From contig NC_041408.2 of NCBI RefSeq assembly GCF_900747795.2, positions 94,237,259 to 94,301,258 on the forward strand: 64,000 bases of DNA, read 5' to 3'. The notes under the pieces are model-generated. The model did no database searches, was not told where the DNA came from, and saw only the letters and a program-made list of their open reading frames with translations. Below are positions 23,431 through 36,134 of this stretch, piece by piece. This DNA comes from Erpetoichthys calabaricus. Its lineage: Eukaryota; Chordata; Cladistia; Polypteriformes; Polypteridae. How positions within the stretch are numbered: the stretch's first letter is position 1; every line of letters begins with the position of its first letter. Made by a program: the position numbers and the translations under genes.

Positions 23431-23552
23431 CCATCCATTTTCCAACCCGCTGAATCCGAACACAGGGTCACGGGGGTCTTCTGGAGCCAATCCCAGCCAA
23501 CACAGGGCACAAGGTAGGAACCAATCCCGGGCAGGGTGCCAACCCACCGCAG
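23431..23552 (-). mobile_element. SINE 3' half with 12-bp duplication
   Basis: Minus-strand tail half starting at CTGCGGTGGGTTGG; target duplications GGAATAAAACTT at 23419-23430 and 23553-23564. Confidence 0.92.
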
Positions 23553-23679
23553 GGAATAAAACTTTGAAATGAAAAAGTGCACAAGTCCCATTAAGGACGC
23601 TGAAATGACAGACCACTCGCGCCGATGCTTAACTCCGCTCCCCTGCCTTCCTGCTCCGGCTATGGCGGTTTGATAATAC

Positions 23680-23855
23680 ATTTTATTTATATAGCGCCTT
23701 TCCCATGCTTAGAGGGTTTAAAGGATGGACCGATAAAGAGGGGGCTGGCGTCCTGTCCGGGGTTTGTTCCTGCATGCCTAGCGCTTACGCTGACTGGGAT
23801 TGTCTCCTCCGCAAACCCCCCTGCGACCCCCTGGATTAAGCAGGTTAGATAATCG
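23680..23855 (+). repeat. Old SINE-tail relative next to the TATATAGCGCC motif
   Basis: TATATAGCGCCTTTCCC at 23688 is followed by GGGGCTGGCGTCCTGTCC, GACTGGGATTGTCTCC and AAGCAGGTTAGATAATCG. This is a diverged version of the GGATGG-tailed SINE 3' half. Confidence 0.6.
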
Positions 23856-26800
23856 CATGAAACGTAAAAGTGCCAAAGTATTTCTTTAGAGCGATGCCAG
23901 CCAGGAAACCATTTTTGGTCCCCAAAAGAGCCATCCATGAAGATTCCATGCAGTAAGAAGCGTTCACTAAAAGTTCATAAAATGGCCACTAATTGATGAT
24001 AACAGAATACCAGTGGGCTCAGGGGTTTAAAAAAGTCACCCAGAAACACAATCAAGTAAGTTCAGGTGGTCTTCATCTGTCAGGACCCTGCTAGTTAGCC
24101 TAATATATATTGAAGATTTCTGTTTTGTCCACACATTCTGAATCTTTTCAAGGCCCAAGGAAATAATTTTATACGTAAATATAGAATGAACCCCACTACA
24201 GTGCCAGTATTTTTAAGAGTGCATTAAGGTTAGAAGTTAAAGCCCCATTTTTGATTTACTTTGTCAAAGAGACACTTTTGCTCATTGCATATTTTGACAG
24301 GGTGGCACAGTAGTCAGAACACAAGGGATGACGTCTGGGGTCTTCCTGTGTGAAGTTTGCATGTTCTCCTCATTCTCCAGTCCACAGTAATTTAAATGGC
24401 TACTTGAGGAGCGGCCATCTGACACGTAAAAGGAGAAAATACCGAATATAAAGTAATTTCCCCTGGCACACCGCCTTTGTGGGTGAGCAACGTAATTGGC
24501 TCTTATTCTTCATTATACGGCTGATGCCAGGCCTGGGCATCATTAAAGGTACGTTAAGTTCATTTAGTAGCCTAAGTGTATTCTTTATTTCACTTTGTTT
24601 AAAACGAGTTTATTGGATTAAAATATTAAGATCATGGCTATGAGGTATCGCTAAGCTCTGCAGATGTCGATTTGTCCTCCTGGTTTATTGCGAGTCTTCT
24701 ACAAAGCAAACAGATGAGCGCATCAGGTTCAACTGATTAGGGCGGAGTTTATTTCTGATCACGTGTCAACACGTCATCCATCCGCCTTTCAGATCAGGTG
24801 ACTGTGTCCTGTACTGGAGGCCGAGTTTGACCTCGAAACGCGCACAGACACAACGTGATGCCGCATTAATGTGACAGGACCCGGTCAGTCAGCAGGGGGC
24901 GCACAGTCGAAACTGGAGATAATAAGAATAAGAATAATAATAAGACAGAGTCACGGAAACTCAGTGGTCGAACCCTGGGCCAAATGTCCGAGACGGTCAT
25001 ACCAGCTGTGTGAGACACAAGCCAGCAGACACCCAACCGACATGGCTGTGCTCACCGGACGTCAAGCAGATCACGGAGGCATCTCTTGTGACGCTCGTTC
25101 TGACTCCGCGCTGACCTTTGCGCTTCTTATCAATTGAGACGAACGGCTCCAGCGTTGCCCTGTTTAGACGCGTCGTGACATTTATGGACGCTGGAATTGA
25201 ATTAGCTCAGCGCTCGCGTAACTCGATTTGCGCCAGGGGTTCAGATTCCTTATCTCCGCAGCTCGTCTGGTGTGGCGGCTGCGGGTCCGCACAATCTACT
25301 GAGGGGGCCGCATTCGCCTTTCAAAGTGGGCCTTTCAGATTTGAGAGAGTTGTTGGCCGGTCGTGCTTTCTGCTGCATTAAAGACGCCCCTCTGGCGAGT
25401 CACTCATCGGAACTGGAGGATTTGTGCCAGGCGGGCGGGCGGGCAGTCCGTTACTTCACAGCACATTTTAAAGCTCCGGCTGTCAACATTTCATTTGGAT
25501 TCCTCCGTTGTTCTGGCTTTTCTTTATTCAGTACCCATTCAGACGAATCCTTCTGTGGGATCAGTCAGGAATCACAAATACACCAGGGCTGCACTGTCAA
25601 AGCACAAAGGTGCCGACATCGCACTCGAGTCTGCCAAGCTCCCAGACACTTAAGCAATGAGGTACGGTGACACAATTGAAAGGGAAAATCGAGAAACGCG
25701 CACTTAGCCCCCCATTTTCTAAATATTATGTACTTATGTCACTCTTAACGACGCAGTGAGGTGAGGGGGGACGGAGGAATGGAGATACCCTCTTTACTGG
25801 GGGGTGGCACTGAAAAAGACCGCAGCAGTTTCTATCGCGTCGCTGAGATCTTAGGTGGTGACACGCGCTGCCAGCCGCTTTGTCCCCTCATACACACCGC
25901 CTTACCTGCTCTGTTTACCCTGAATTATAAAGGTGTCTTCAAAGCGATGCCTTAGGGGGAACCATTTTTGATTTCCAAAACAACAACCCACTGGAAAGAA
26001 CTTTATTTATTCAGATCCGTGACCTGCTGCGTACATTAAATAAGCACGAACAGACGGTCACAGATTTGTGATTTTAAAAGGTCTCTTGCTGTGCAATCTG
26101 TTAGGGTCCTGTTGGTGGCCCACAGCACATTAAAATTACATTTTTTTTCCTAAATATATGGAAGTTTCAAAGCACAAAGAACCAACTTCATATGCAAAGA
26201 ACCCCAATGAAATGGTGCCTGATCAAGCAAAGACTCAACCAGGAGCCACACGACCCAGTAAAGGACCACCAAGTGCCATTAAATATTCAGTCCTTTTAAG
26301 AGTGCAGGGTTGGAAATAACCAGGATGGCACCCAAGGCCGGGGTCCACATCCGAGCTGGAGGAGAGTAGCAGCCGGGTGTTCTGACATTTGAGCATACCT
26401 GTCAGAATGGCATACTGTGGGCTAATGCGCATGCGCAGAACGTTAATCGTACCATCAGGGCCCCTGCCACTATCCTTAAGGTTAGTCTTTTGATACGGAT
26501 AAATCTGTCTAATCCCAACATCAGGCCCCCCCTCCCCACTAACCTGTCAGAACACCGGGACACACGTTGAGGAGGTCCTCGCTGCGTCCCCTGGAATGGA
26601 TCGTAGGTAAAACTGGGCAGAGTTGCAAGCTGCAGCGAGGGTGACTTTTAGACGTGCCGGAAGTCCTCTAAATGCCCGTTTATATATTCAGCGCAAGGTG
26701 TCCGCTAGGTGCGCGTGACGTAGGTTTCGCCATCAGTCCTGAATTTTGCAAACGCAGGTGTGGGGCGCTGGTGCGCATCTATTGCGCATGCGCTAGCCAA

Positions 26801-27763
26801 AGCAGGCGCTCCTTGGAGGAACAGTTGTGTGAGGGGTCGCTACCTTCACCAAATAATCCATTCATTTAAAGCACAAAGTGTTCTTGGCGAGAAATCGCTC
26901 ACACTCTGGGCAAAGCTGAAAGTTTGTGCAGAAAGAAATGGAAATAGATCGATATGTAAAGGCAAAGAAGAAGCTGAGGGAATGTTTATTCGCACTAAAT
27001 TCTGCAACTGTGAGCCTGGGATGTACGTGACGCCACGCGACGCGCGCGCGCTGGAGGACGCTGCTGCTGCACGAGTGGTGCGCTGACTTTAAGTGAATGG
27101 CTACTTTATGTAAATCTGCAGGATTCCACCAGGTGGCAGTGCGAGCAATCATCACGGCGAGAAAACAACGTCCGGTGTCGCTGTGTTGTCACGTAAGGGA
27201 AGGCAACAGCGACACAGAATACGATCTGTGAGACCTTTACATGCATCGCGTCATTATGATGGGGAATATGCGACGCTCGTATTGCCTATGCAAAAAATGG
27301 ATGAAGAAAAGCATCCCGAATACTTTTGCATGTCAGCATTTATTTGCTTTATGGCATCGAAGCACGTTGATCATGTTGGAGCTGCAATGCGGCCTGCCGT
27401 CACACTCTGTGCCACCCGCCTTTTTGCTGGTTCTGCAACTCGCGCACGCATCACGTTAATTTCTGACGATGTGCTCCGAGGACGCGTCAGCATAGCGCTG
27501 GGAACTCGTGGCAGCCATGACGTGTGTGTGTGTGTGTGTGTAAGCGTTCCCGGCCTGAAGGGTGTGTTTATACTCCGCATGCGCACAGACTGCAATGCAC
27601 ATGCATACTGGTGGCGGCTCCTAGTCAGTAGAGAAAGTGACAGTCTTTTGGTCAGTGCCACATACCTCACAATGTCACAGCAGAGGAAGCAAGGCTCTGG
27701 TGATGGAAGAAACGAAGACTTGTGCCTGTTATTGCTGGCTTTTAGAGGAGTGAATAGAGAAAT
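23856..27763. other. Unassigned, partly CpG-rich
   Basis: No supported gene. A much-decayed SINE head and body (GGTGGCACAGTAG..., TTTGCATGTTCTCC) lies at 24296-24380. CpG-dense patches occur at about 25080-25470 and 26650-27500. A (GT)n run lies at 27522-27541. The 258-codon open frame at 27183-27959 runs through that (GT)n and a MITE, so it is not credible as a gene. Confidence 0.4.
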
Positions 27764-27932
27764 CAGGGCTGTTTTAATGCATGGGCACACTGGGCAGTTG
27801 CCCCAGGGGTCCCACGATCATAGGGGGCCCATGCTAATCTGTGTATATTGTGACTTGCTAGGTGGTTGTGTAGGTAGGGGCCCCAGTGCACTGCTTTACC
27901 CGGGGCCCTATAATGCCATTAAGATGACCCTG
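27764..27932. mobile_element. Probable MITE with CAGGG ends
   Basis: Imperfect terminal inverted repeats CAGGGCTGTTTTAATG and CAGGGTCATCTTAATG bracket 169 bp rich in GGGCCC. No clean 8-bp target duplication is seen, so assignment to hAT is tentative. Confidence 0.5.
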
Positions 27933-29219
27933 GGAGAGAGGAGTGAACCAATGCAGTAAAGGAATGGCGAGTATATGATATTCTCATGATGAGCAGAGGC
28001 ACTTCAGGTCAGTCTTCAGATTTGATGACTTGTTGCATCACATTCAGCCCTGCATGTGGCATTCTGGCTCGGAGGTAACCAGCCTCGCATCCAAATTCAC
28101 CACAGCGCCACATAGTTAGTAAAATCTCCATACGCAGCGCATGTCGAAAATCCAGTACAATGAATGGCTTGTTCTCCTTACTCAGTTTCTCAGCTGTCTG
28201 AATGCCGTCGTGTTTTTTTTTTTCTCCCACCCAAAATCACTTTGGACAGATGAATGTGAGATTCTGTGTGGAGGCAAGAAGAGAACCATCACGGGGTCTG
28301 AAGAGCCTACAAGGGAGGACATGTGATGTCCATGCCCAGTCCCACCGAGTGCCCACCCTGTTAATCCTGCTAATGGTTTATCCTGCACCCCCCCCAGGAA
28401 ATCCCCCCGCTATGACGTCAGCTCAGACATGTCCTCTGTAACCCTACTGGTCTCAAGTTACATGAGTATGTCGGCCCCTAATGGTGTCAGCTGACCTCAC
28501 TCAGACACGACTCGACAAGATTAGATGTCACCTGAGCCACAGAGACGGCAAAGAACACGTAACCTGAGCACATAAAGTGGGGGGGCGCCGTAATCTGCTG
28601 CCATCTCCCACCATGGAGACGTTTAATGTGAGGGCCGCAGAGCCGAGACACGAAAGGCAACAACCAGCAGCGTCGAGCAATCATATCAGGGTACGTCAAG
28701 GACCGAGGAGCTCGGCACAGCTTAATATAGCGCCTTTATGACTTACAAACTGTCAACAGGCGCTGAATTCTGCTTCATTGTGTTAGGGACCCCTCCATTA
28801 CATTTATTGGGGTCTTTCTTTTACTTCACTGTTGAATCTTCATAACAATTCACCATTGCCCTCCTACAGTATTACTAGCCGGGGTTTGGTGGTTTTCCCC
28901 CTCTAGTGGACATTAAAGAGTATTTTTGGGGATTTTTCAGGACTTTGTGTTTAGGATCTCTCGAGTTCACAGCACTGAGAATAAAGCGACGAATAAAGCG
29001 CCTTGTGCTCCACTTCAGCATGAAAATGTCAGACGTGAAAGAAATGTTTTTAGCTTCTGTCAGCCCTCCTTGGAGTGAGTCGGCTTGTGATGGCTGGAAA
29101 AGGCGCTATAAAAAGATGATTTACATCTGTGTAAGGCAGAATCACTTCATACTTATAGGAGGTAAGAGGACTTTACTTGAGCATCTGTCCCACTGAGCAC
29201 TGGTGGGGTCACTTACAGA
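27933..29219. other. No gene seen
   Basis: Unassigned. AATATAGCGCCTTTATG, a diverged form of the dispersed motif, lies at 28725. Confidence 0.35.
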
Positions 29220-30925
29220 AGCAAACAACAAAATGAAAGATCAATCAATCAATCAATCAAAACATCAACCTTGGCCTCATGTAGCCCCTTTCACAGTGAG
29301 TACCAGCAGCAGGCCAAGGTACAAGAGATCAATCAATCAATGTGTTGGACAGTCAATCAAGTGGTCACACAGTCAACATCCACTGTATATAGCGCCTGTC
29401 ACAGTGAGAACTGAGGCCATTTAAGAAAATGACACCACACAACAAAAGGACAAGCAATCAGTAAACCAGCCGGTCAGCCAATCCACAAGTCAACATGTGG
29501 TCTAAGTTGCTCCTTTCATGGTGAACTCTGACTGAAGTCCATTTCTAAAAGCACAAAATAACAAGAGTGCAGTCCATCAATCAGTTCAATCACGCGGTCA
29601 ACTATCCAATCAAGCAATCAGACTCTAAACGTCCACTGTATATAGCGCCTGACACGGTGAGAACCTGCCGGTCCTTTACAAAACTTACACAGCGCAAGAT
29701 GTGGTCAAACACCCAGTAAACCATCCATCCACACTTAACCTTTCCTTTTATATAGCGCCTTTCACAGTGAATGTCGACACAAGTCCATTTATAAAAGCAC
29801 AAGGTAACAAGAGATCAACCTATCAGTCAAACAGTTTGACTCTCATACAGCCAGCCAGTCGGCCAATCAGTGTCTACTTTATATAGTGCCTGACACCATG
29901 AGAACCAACAGGTAAATTGCAAAAACTACACAAAACAACAAGAGGACGATCAGTCACTTTACCAACCATCCTGTGTTTTATATAGCGCCTTTCACAGTAA
30001 GCATTAACAGAGGCCCATTTACAAAAATGTAAGATGTGGTCACCAGGGAGCGCTGCAGCTCCCCAAACAGCTGACACACACACAGGTTCTAGACACGAGT
30101 TGCCAATGAACAAGAGGATTTTTTGTGGCAAACTCTTCCTTGTAAGAGTTTCCCAGCCCACAGTCCCAGTCCCAGTAACAATATACAGCCCCCTGGACCT
30201 ATTTGTTCTTTTCTTCTTCTTCCTCTTTTCTCTCTCTCTCTCTCTTTTCTCTCTCTCTCTCTCTGTCTCTCTACCAGGCTTTGTCCTCCTCCTCTTCCCG
30301 ACTTTGGCTCCTCTGATGTTACACCTGGAAAGACTTCAAGTGTCCTAACACACTCCCTGGTGAGTTGGAAGTCCGACAAAGGAGGCCCCCTGGTGGCACC
30401 CATGGAACCCAGTAGTGCTGAGTCAAAGAACTCCAGTTCCCATGATGCTCTGCCACCATCTCAGGGAGAGCTGCCATCAAGTGGGCTGGGGATGGCAATG
30501 CCCTGTGCACCCTCTATCCCCCTGTCCTTCCAGCTGTCCCACACAAAGATAACAAAAAAAAAATCAATCAATCATTTAATCAATTGGACAGGCAATCATC
30601 TAACTGATTAATTGGTCAACCAACCCAGCTTCTATTTTACATAAGACAATCAAAGTGGGCACCAATGGGAGGCCATTTACACAAAAACGAGACACCAAGA
30701 GATAAACGGATCAATCAGTCAACAGCTCCGCCATTGGTTTTTATAGCACCTTTCACAGCAGGCTATTTACAGAAATACAACGTGACAAATGATCAATCAA
30801 TCAATCCATCGGTCAGGTGATTACTTTTTTATAACACCTATGACAGTGAGCTCCATCACAAGGCGCTTTAGACCACTCAGCATAACCAGTAATCAACCAA
30901 TCAATCAATTAATGGATCGATCAAT
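29220..30925 (+). repeat. Decayed tandem array of ~110-130-bp units
   Basis: About ten units each carry TATATAGCGCCTTTCACAG or a variant, then GTGAGAAC, then CCATTTACAAAA, then CAAGAG followed by ATCAATCAATCA. Clear unit starts lie near 29275, 29386, 29512, 29639, 29749, 29880, 29979, 30633, 30738 and 30829. Positions about 30040-30600 are occupied by other sequence including a CT microsatellite (30230-30272). Neighbouring units differ greatly, so the array is old. It has no coding function that I can see. Confidence 0.75.
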
Positions 30926-33039
30926 CCATGTCTTTTTTATCCCGCTGAGTGGTACCGTGTCGATGACCATGTATCCAGCAGGGGGCGCATGCTCCCCAGG
31001 ACGAGGTTCGTTAGAGATTGCACCCCCTACAATACCACTAATATACATAAAGTATATAAAATAAAATACTGTATCATAGCCTGGTGGTACGGCGGTGATT
31101 CTAAAATGAAGAAAGGGCCAGCAACACTAATGGCGGGCGGATTCTATTTTAGCGTCAGCTTCATATCCACTTAACCCTCACAATCGTCACAGGAGAGCTC
31201 TACTTGACCAAAGCGCGATGCAGTTGAGGTGTCCTGCCTTCGGCGCGTGTCCGGAGTGCGCGTGGGAAAGCACGGGCAGGGATGACGTCATTGATCCGAC
31301 CGTAGGTGGGCTCTGGGGTTCCACGCAGCTGTTCGATTTTTATGCCTTTTTGCTTTAAATTTTTGCTTTAAAATTGTCCCCTTCAAACACGGGGACAATT
31401 GGTTTGCTGACCGGAGAGGTCACTTGTTGGAATAGCTGACGACCCTGACGACCCCGGCCAAACATCAGCATTGTGTCGCACTTGACTCGTCTTGTCTCCC
31501 GGCCTCGTGTGTGAGGTGACAGACACGAGTCCTTCTCCTGTTCGCTGTCTTATCTAAACTTGTCTGGTTTTTGTTCTAAAATACAATGAGATAAACTTTA
31601 CAGGCCATCCTTTAAACATGGGCTGCACTCCGGACCCCCACGCGAGGAGGACGAAGGGCTCATCTCAGATCACCTCGCCTTCCCAGCGTTTCCTGCTCAC
31701 CTGTCATTGCGGTGCACAACGGCCGTTTATTTCTCGCCGGGACTTTTCGGACATCAATTATCTGACCAGCTCATCGATTGCGATGCGGCGCTCGTAAGAA
31801 AACACGAATGTCGTCTCATAAATCAACTCCTCAGGATCCAAAGGCAGTCATTTAGAGGAGAAAAGTCTGAGCGCCGAGATGATGCTGTTAATAAGCATCG
31901 ATCGTTTGTTTGATCTCCAGACGTCCCGAGCTGCTCGACCAAATATTTTGTTTTATATAGCGCCTTTCTTTATTGTCATTATCACAGAGCACAGAAATGT
32001 TTGCCTAGACCCTACATGATGTTAACGTGTGCAGGACTGGCACGTCTTATATAGCGCCTTTTATTGCAACAAATGGGAAAAGAACACGAAATGACACCAA
32101 GTGTGGAAGACGAAACTATTTAGCCCTGATGTAGTGAAACACTTTCAGTTTATATAGCGCCTTCTGTGTCCTGATGAATTTTAGAATATGACTTTATGTA
32201 GTCTGTGACACCCGCATCCCTGTGTGCCCAGAACAAAAACACCACAGATAAACGTTCTTGAACCAGGGGGGTGCTTTACCATATCACTGTCTCTATATAG
32301 TGGCCTGCAGGGGGCGTAACTGAGACTCCCTAAAAACAGTGCAACAGTCACAGTCCCACTTGAACCAGTTAAGGGACATTGAGCCCATGACAAGGGCATT
32401 AGGTGCATGGGTTGGTGGGACCAACACTGGTCTGGATGTCCATTCACCACAAGCCCACCAACGCACAGCTTCATTTAGAACATCCCATTTTCTGGGCGTG
32501 CACATTTTTAGGGATGTGAGAGGAAAGCCTCAGGATCGGATTAAAGCCCACCTAGATACAAGGGGGTGATGTCTGCACAGAACCCACATGCTGCCCCTCA
32601 GAATTCCAGCTGAATCACAACAGACAGGACTTCTTTTTTTGTTTAATTCTTCAAATAACCGGACGCGCTGACTGCAGGCCAACGACAGGCAGGTTCAATT
32701 TGCTCCGTCTGTGTGAGAGGCGGCGGGATGGCATCACCCCTCCGTGAAGCGGTCGCTCGCTGGTGCTGCCATCTTTCACGTCTGGCTGACATCCAATCTC
32801 GTCCTGCCAGCTGATTGACTCGCTTTGTGTATCTTGGGGTGGCCACGCGCTCACTGGCCGTGACCTCACATCGCTACTGTCCTTCGGGTGTCCACTTGGC
32901 TTTGGAACCGCCGGCTCAGGATCTGCAGGCGGGAACTCCATGAGGGATGGCATGTCACAGCGATGGCCTCCTGTCATGTCCTGAGCTCTCATTGGCTTCG
33001 GCTTATTCTTAAAGAATTTATAAAATGTGTCAATCAATC
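30926..33039. other. No supported gene; three TATATAGCGCC motifs
   Basis: Three single TATATAGCGCC copies lie at 31954, 32048 and 32151, about 100 bp apart, as if three more array units persist here. One uncharacterised minus-strand open frame is listed separately. Confidence 0.4.
32651..33037 (-). CDS. Uncharacterised 128-codon open frame
   Basis: I do not recognise it. It begins MIDTFYKFFKNKPKPMRAQ and continues with a proline-, serine- and charge-rich, apparently disordered sequence ending GLQSARPVI. Sixteen bases after the stop codon's region is ATTAAAC followed by an A run on the minus strand. A plausible splice acceptor (TTCTTTAAG) precedes NKPKPMRAQ in codon phase 0, the phase left open by chitin synthase exon M. 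It could be an alternative terminal exon, a processed insertion or chance. Confidence 0.2.
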   Translation of the reverse strand: MIDTFYKFFKNKPKPMRAQDMTGGHRCDMPSLMEFPPADPEPAVPKPSGHPKDSSDVRSRPVSAWPPQDTQSESISWQDEIGCQPDVKDGSTSERPLHGGVMPSRRLSHRRSKLNLPVVGLQSARPVI

Positions 33040-33990
33040 AGCACTTCTTCTTCTTCTTTTTATTTCAGCTGCTCCTGTTAGGGGTCGCCACAGCAGATCA
33101 TCTTCTTCTATCTCTTCCTGTCCTCGTCATCTTGCTCTGTCACCCCCATCACCTTCATTGTCCTCTCTCACCACATCCGTAAACCTTCTCTTAGGCCTTC
33201 CTCTTCTCCTCTTCCCTGGCAGCTCTATCCTTAGCACCCTTCTCTCATTATACCCCTCATCTCTCCTCTGCACATGTCCAAACCAACGCCATCTCACCTC
33301 TCTGACTCTGAGCTGACCCTCTAATGTCCTCATTTCTAATCCTGTCCATCCTCGTCACACCCAATGCAAATCTTAGCACCTTTAACTCTGCCACCTCCAG
33401 CTCTGTCTCCTGTGCCACCGTCTCCAGCCCATATAACACAGCTGGTCTCACTACCATCCTGTAGACCTTCCCTGTCACTCTTGCTGATACCCGTCTGTCA
33501 CAAATCACTCCTGACACTCTTCTCCACCCACTCCACCCTGCCTGCACTCTCTTGTTCACCTCAGATTCCCCATTACTCTGTACTGTTGATCCCAAGAATT
33601 TAAACTCATCCACCTTCGCCAACTCTTCTCCCCTCATCCTCACCACTCCACTGACCTCCCTCTCATTCACACAAATTTATTCTGTCTTGGTGGTCCTACT
33701 GACCTTCATTCCTCTCCTCTCATATCTCCACCTCCCCAGGGTCTCCTCGAACTGCTCCCTACTATCACTACAGATCACAATGTCATTGCAGTCCACAGGG
33801 ACTCCTGTCTAATCTCGTCTGTCACCATTGCCGATAAGAAAGGGCTCAGAGCTGATCCCTGATGTCATCCCACCTCCGTCACCACTGTCACACTCCCCTC
33901 ATTCATATCTTGTACCACTCTCACATGCTTCTCTGCCACTCCTGACTTCCTCAGTTTATAAATGTCAGGCCTGCATGCCACTCTGGGACA
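33040..33990 (-). mobile_element. LINE RT and C-terminal fragment
   Basis: Minus-strand codons give VVQDMNEGSVTVVTEVG, HQGSALSPFLSAMV (RT motif B), ERRGMKVSRTTKTE, KVDEFKFLGSTVQSNGE, GLETVAQETELEVAELKVLR, LRWFGHVQRRD-like and PGKRRRGRPKRRF. The order fits an RTE- or L1-like LINE. The 3' end near 33040 is GGGGTCGCC...(GAA)n. The FADD motif region is missing through an internal deletion and several frame changes are present. Confidence 0.75.
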
Positions 33991-36134
33991 CAAGGGGGCG
34001 CTGTCACTAACCCTGTCATCTCCTTTTTTCACCACAGCGCTGAGAAACCGCCCAGCGAGGGCAGCTGACCCCGCCCCCTTCCAGTTCAGCCCCCATAAAA
34101 ATGAGAAACTCCCAGAAGGGGGCGCCATTTCCTAGATGCAGCTCCGGCCAGTGCGCGGATTTGAGCCAAATCAAAGACCTCTGGAGACCCCTGAAGAGAG
34201 CCGCCCACCAATGTCCTCCATCCAACCTGAGCTGTGCTGGCGAGGATCTGCAGAGGAAAACCCCAAATTCAGGAGTGTGAAGCTGGACGTGTCAAAGCCA
34301 AGACGACTCCGAACTGACTGAGGCGTCGGAATCCTAATATTGGGGGGATATCTAACTTTTTTGATTTTCGTTTTGTTATTCTGAAGTGACAAAAAGAAAA
34401 ATCAGTTGAAATGATTTGAGGTCAAGACTGTGACATAACAAAATGTGCAAAGAGTGAGGGGTCCGAAGACTGTGTGTGTGTGTGTGTGGTCTTTATGTGC
34501 TGACACACGTGTGCGCCTGTGGCTCACCTTTCTGGCTCTGCCAAGGTAAGCAGCTCCACTCCGGGATGTGAGGGGGCGCTCACTCTGACAGTCTACTTTA
34601 TTGGCCTCAGCTCCGAGGACCCGCCCAGGGCTGACTCCGCCCTGTAAAGCCTGATGGTCCCAGAGGGTGGCGCCTGAGTTGAGTCGACTTGGACAGAGGA
34701 GGTCCTGCACCTCCTAACCCGTGGGGGGGGGGTTTGTATACCGTCTTTGTGCTTGTGCCACGTCACTCAGTTTTTTTGTTCGTTTCAGTTATTCAATGAG
34801 CTGCTGTCCCAACATTCGAGGTGACTCTGCAGGTCTGTTTCATCTTTTTGGCTCTTGTTCTGATTCGGCAGAAGTCGAAGAAAATTTGAATTAAAGGGGT
34901 CAGGCGGTGAGGCCAAAAAATAAACCCGAGGGTCGATAACCGAGGATGAAAATAGAAAACAAAGACCAGAAAACACTAAACAAAAATTAAAAGTCGCAAG
35001 TCAAAAAAAATTAAGGGAAATACGTAGAAATTTGCACACAAAACGTTAATTTCATCCAAGCTTGGATGAGGAAAGACCCCTTTAACTGGCCACACTGATG
35101 ATGTCATGTGGCACAAACTCTTGGGAATCCTGGGAAAAATCCAAGGTGATGGATGTCCGTGAGAATCCAACATGACGTTGTGGAAAATTTCCTGAAAGTT
35201 TATCAGGAATCAAAGCAGCGACAAATGCGTACAAAAATCAAATTCCTTGATGGCAATTTAGAGTAAAGTCGAGGAAAACGAGTTTAAAAAACAGGCAGAA
35301 AATGTCATAAAACGTGCCAATCATTGCAGCCCTGACCCTTCAAATGAGATAATGATATCGGCGGACTTCAGGCCTACTCGTAATGTGCTGCAGTCACAAC
35401 TCACTCTTCACCATCACGAACCCCAAACCTTTCGACACTTTTTGTCTTTTATTATTGGCGTAGTCGGCAGGATTTCCTGGCAGAACATCCGAGCAGGCGA
35501 CCATCCAAAATGTACTCCACCAGATGGGAGAGCAGGTGCACCCTTCATGTGCTTTCTTCATCTTTTAGAGTTTGTATCTGAACAGAGGAGCCTGCGTGGG
35601 GACCTCATCCATAATATACACTTCAGAGAGAGAGAGAGAGGATTCCTTCACTTTCTGCACAATTTATTGTGTTGAAGGTTTAATTTTAGATGGGAAAAAA
35701 AAATGTGCCCACCAATCAACAGCCCGTCATTACAAAGGGAAAGCTTTGCAAATTACGACGTGTGTTTGTGTGTATTTTTGGGTGTTTTGCATATACGACT
35801 GTATATATATATATGATGCTTCTCTGCTTGTGACTCGCCCACATGTTTTATGTTCACATGGCACTCCACACCATGTGCTCCTGCACAGCATCCAGGGAGT
35901 TCTTCAAAGTCAAGGTGCTCTTTAGAAAATCAAATTGAATAAAACACTTGACAACACCAAAGGGCAGCACCTGCTCCACTGGGGCCCATTGCCATGCAGC
36001 CTCTGAGTGCCACCCTCAGAGGACAAGGCTGACTCACACATGATGATGACTGCCCCCCCGTGTCACCTGTCCTTCATGTCTGGTGCCAGTCTAGAATTTG
36101 AATAAATCAGTGACCCAATTAGAAAACAGGCTTA
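33991..36134. other. No gene seen
   Basis: Unassigned apart from a Tc1 end remnant, a (GT)n run at 34471-34488, a short (GA)n run at 35625-35641 and (TA)n at about 35801-35812. Confidence 0.35.
34380..34475. mobile_element. Tc1 family A terminal remnant
   Basis: Contains GACATAACAAAATGTGCAAA followed by GAGTGAGGGGTCCGAA, matching the right terminal repeat of the Tc1 element at 184-1804 (AACATAACAAAATGTGG). Only one end survives. Confidence 0.55.

Noticed and set aside
27183-27959. 258-codon plus-strand open frame
   Set aside because: It runs through a (GT)n microsatellite and a MITE-like repeat, shows no domain and has no supporting splice or initiation context.
29220-30925. CRISPR-like regular array
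   Set aside because: Repeats are long, diverged and lack unique spacers; the genome is clearly eukaryotic.
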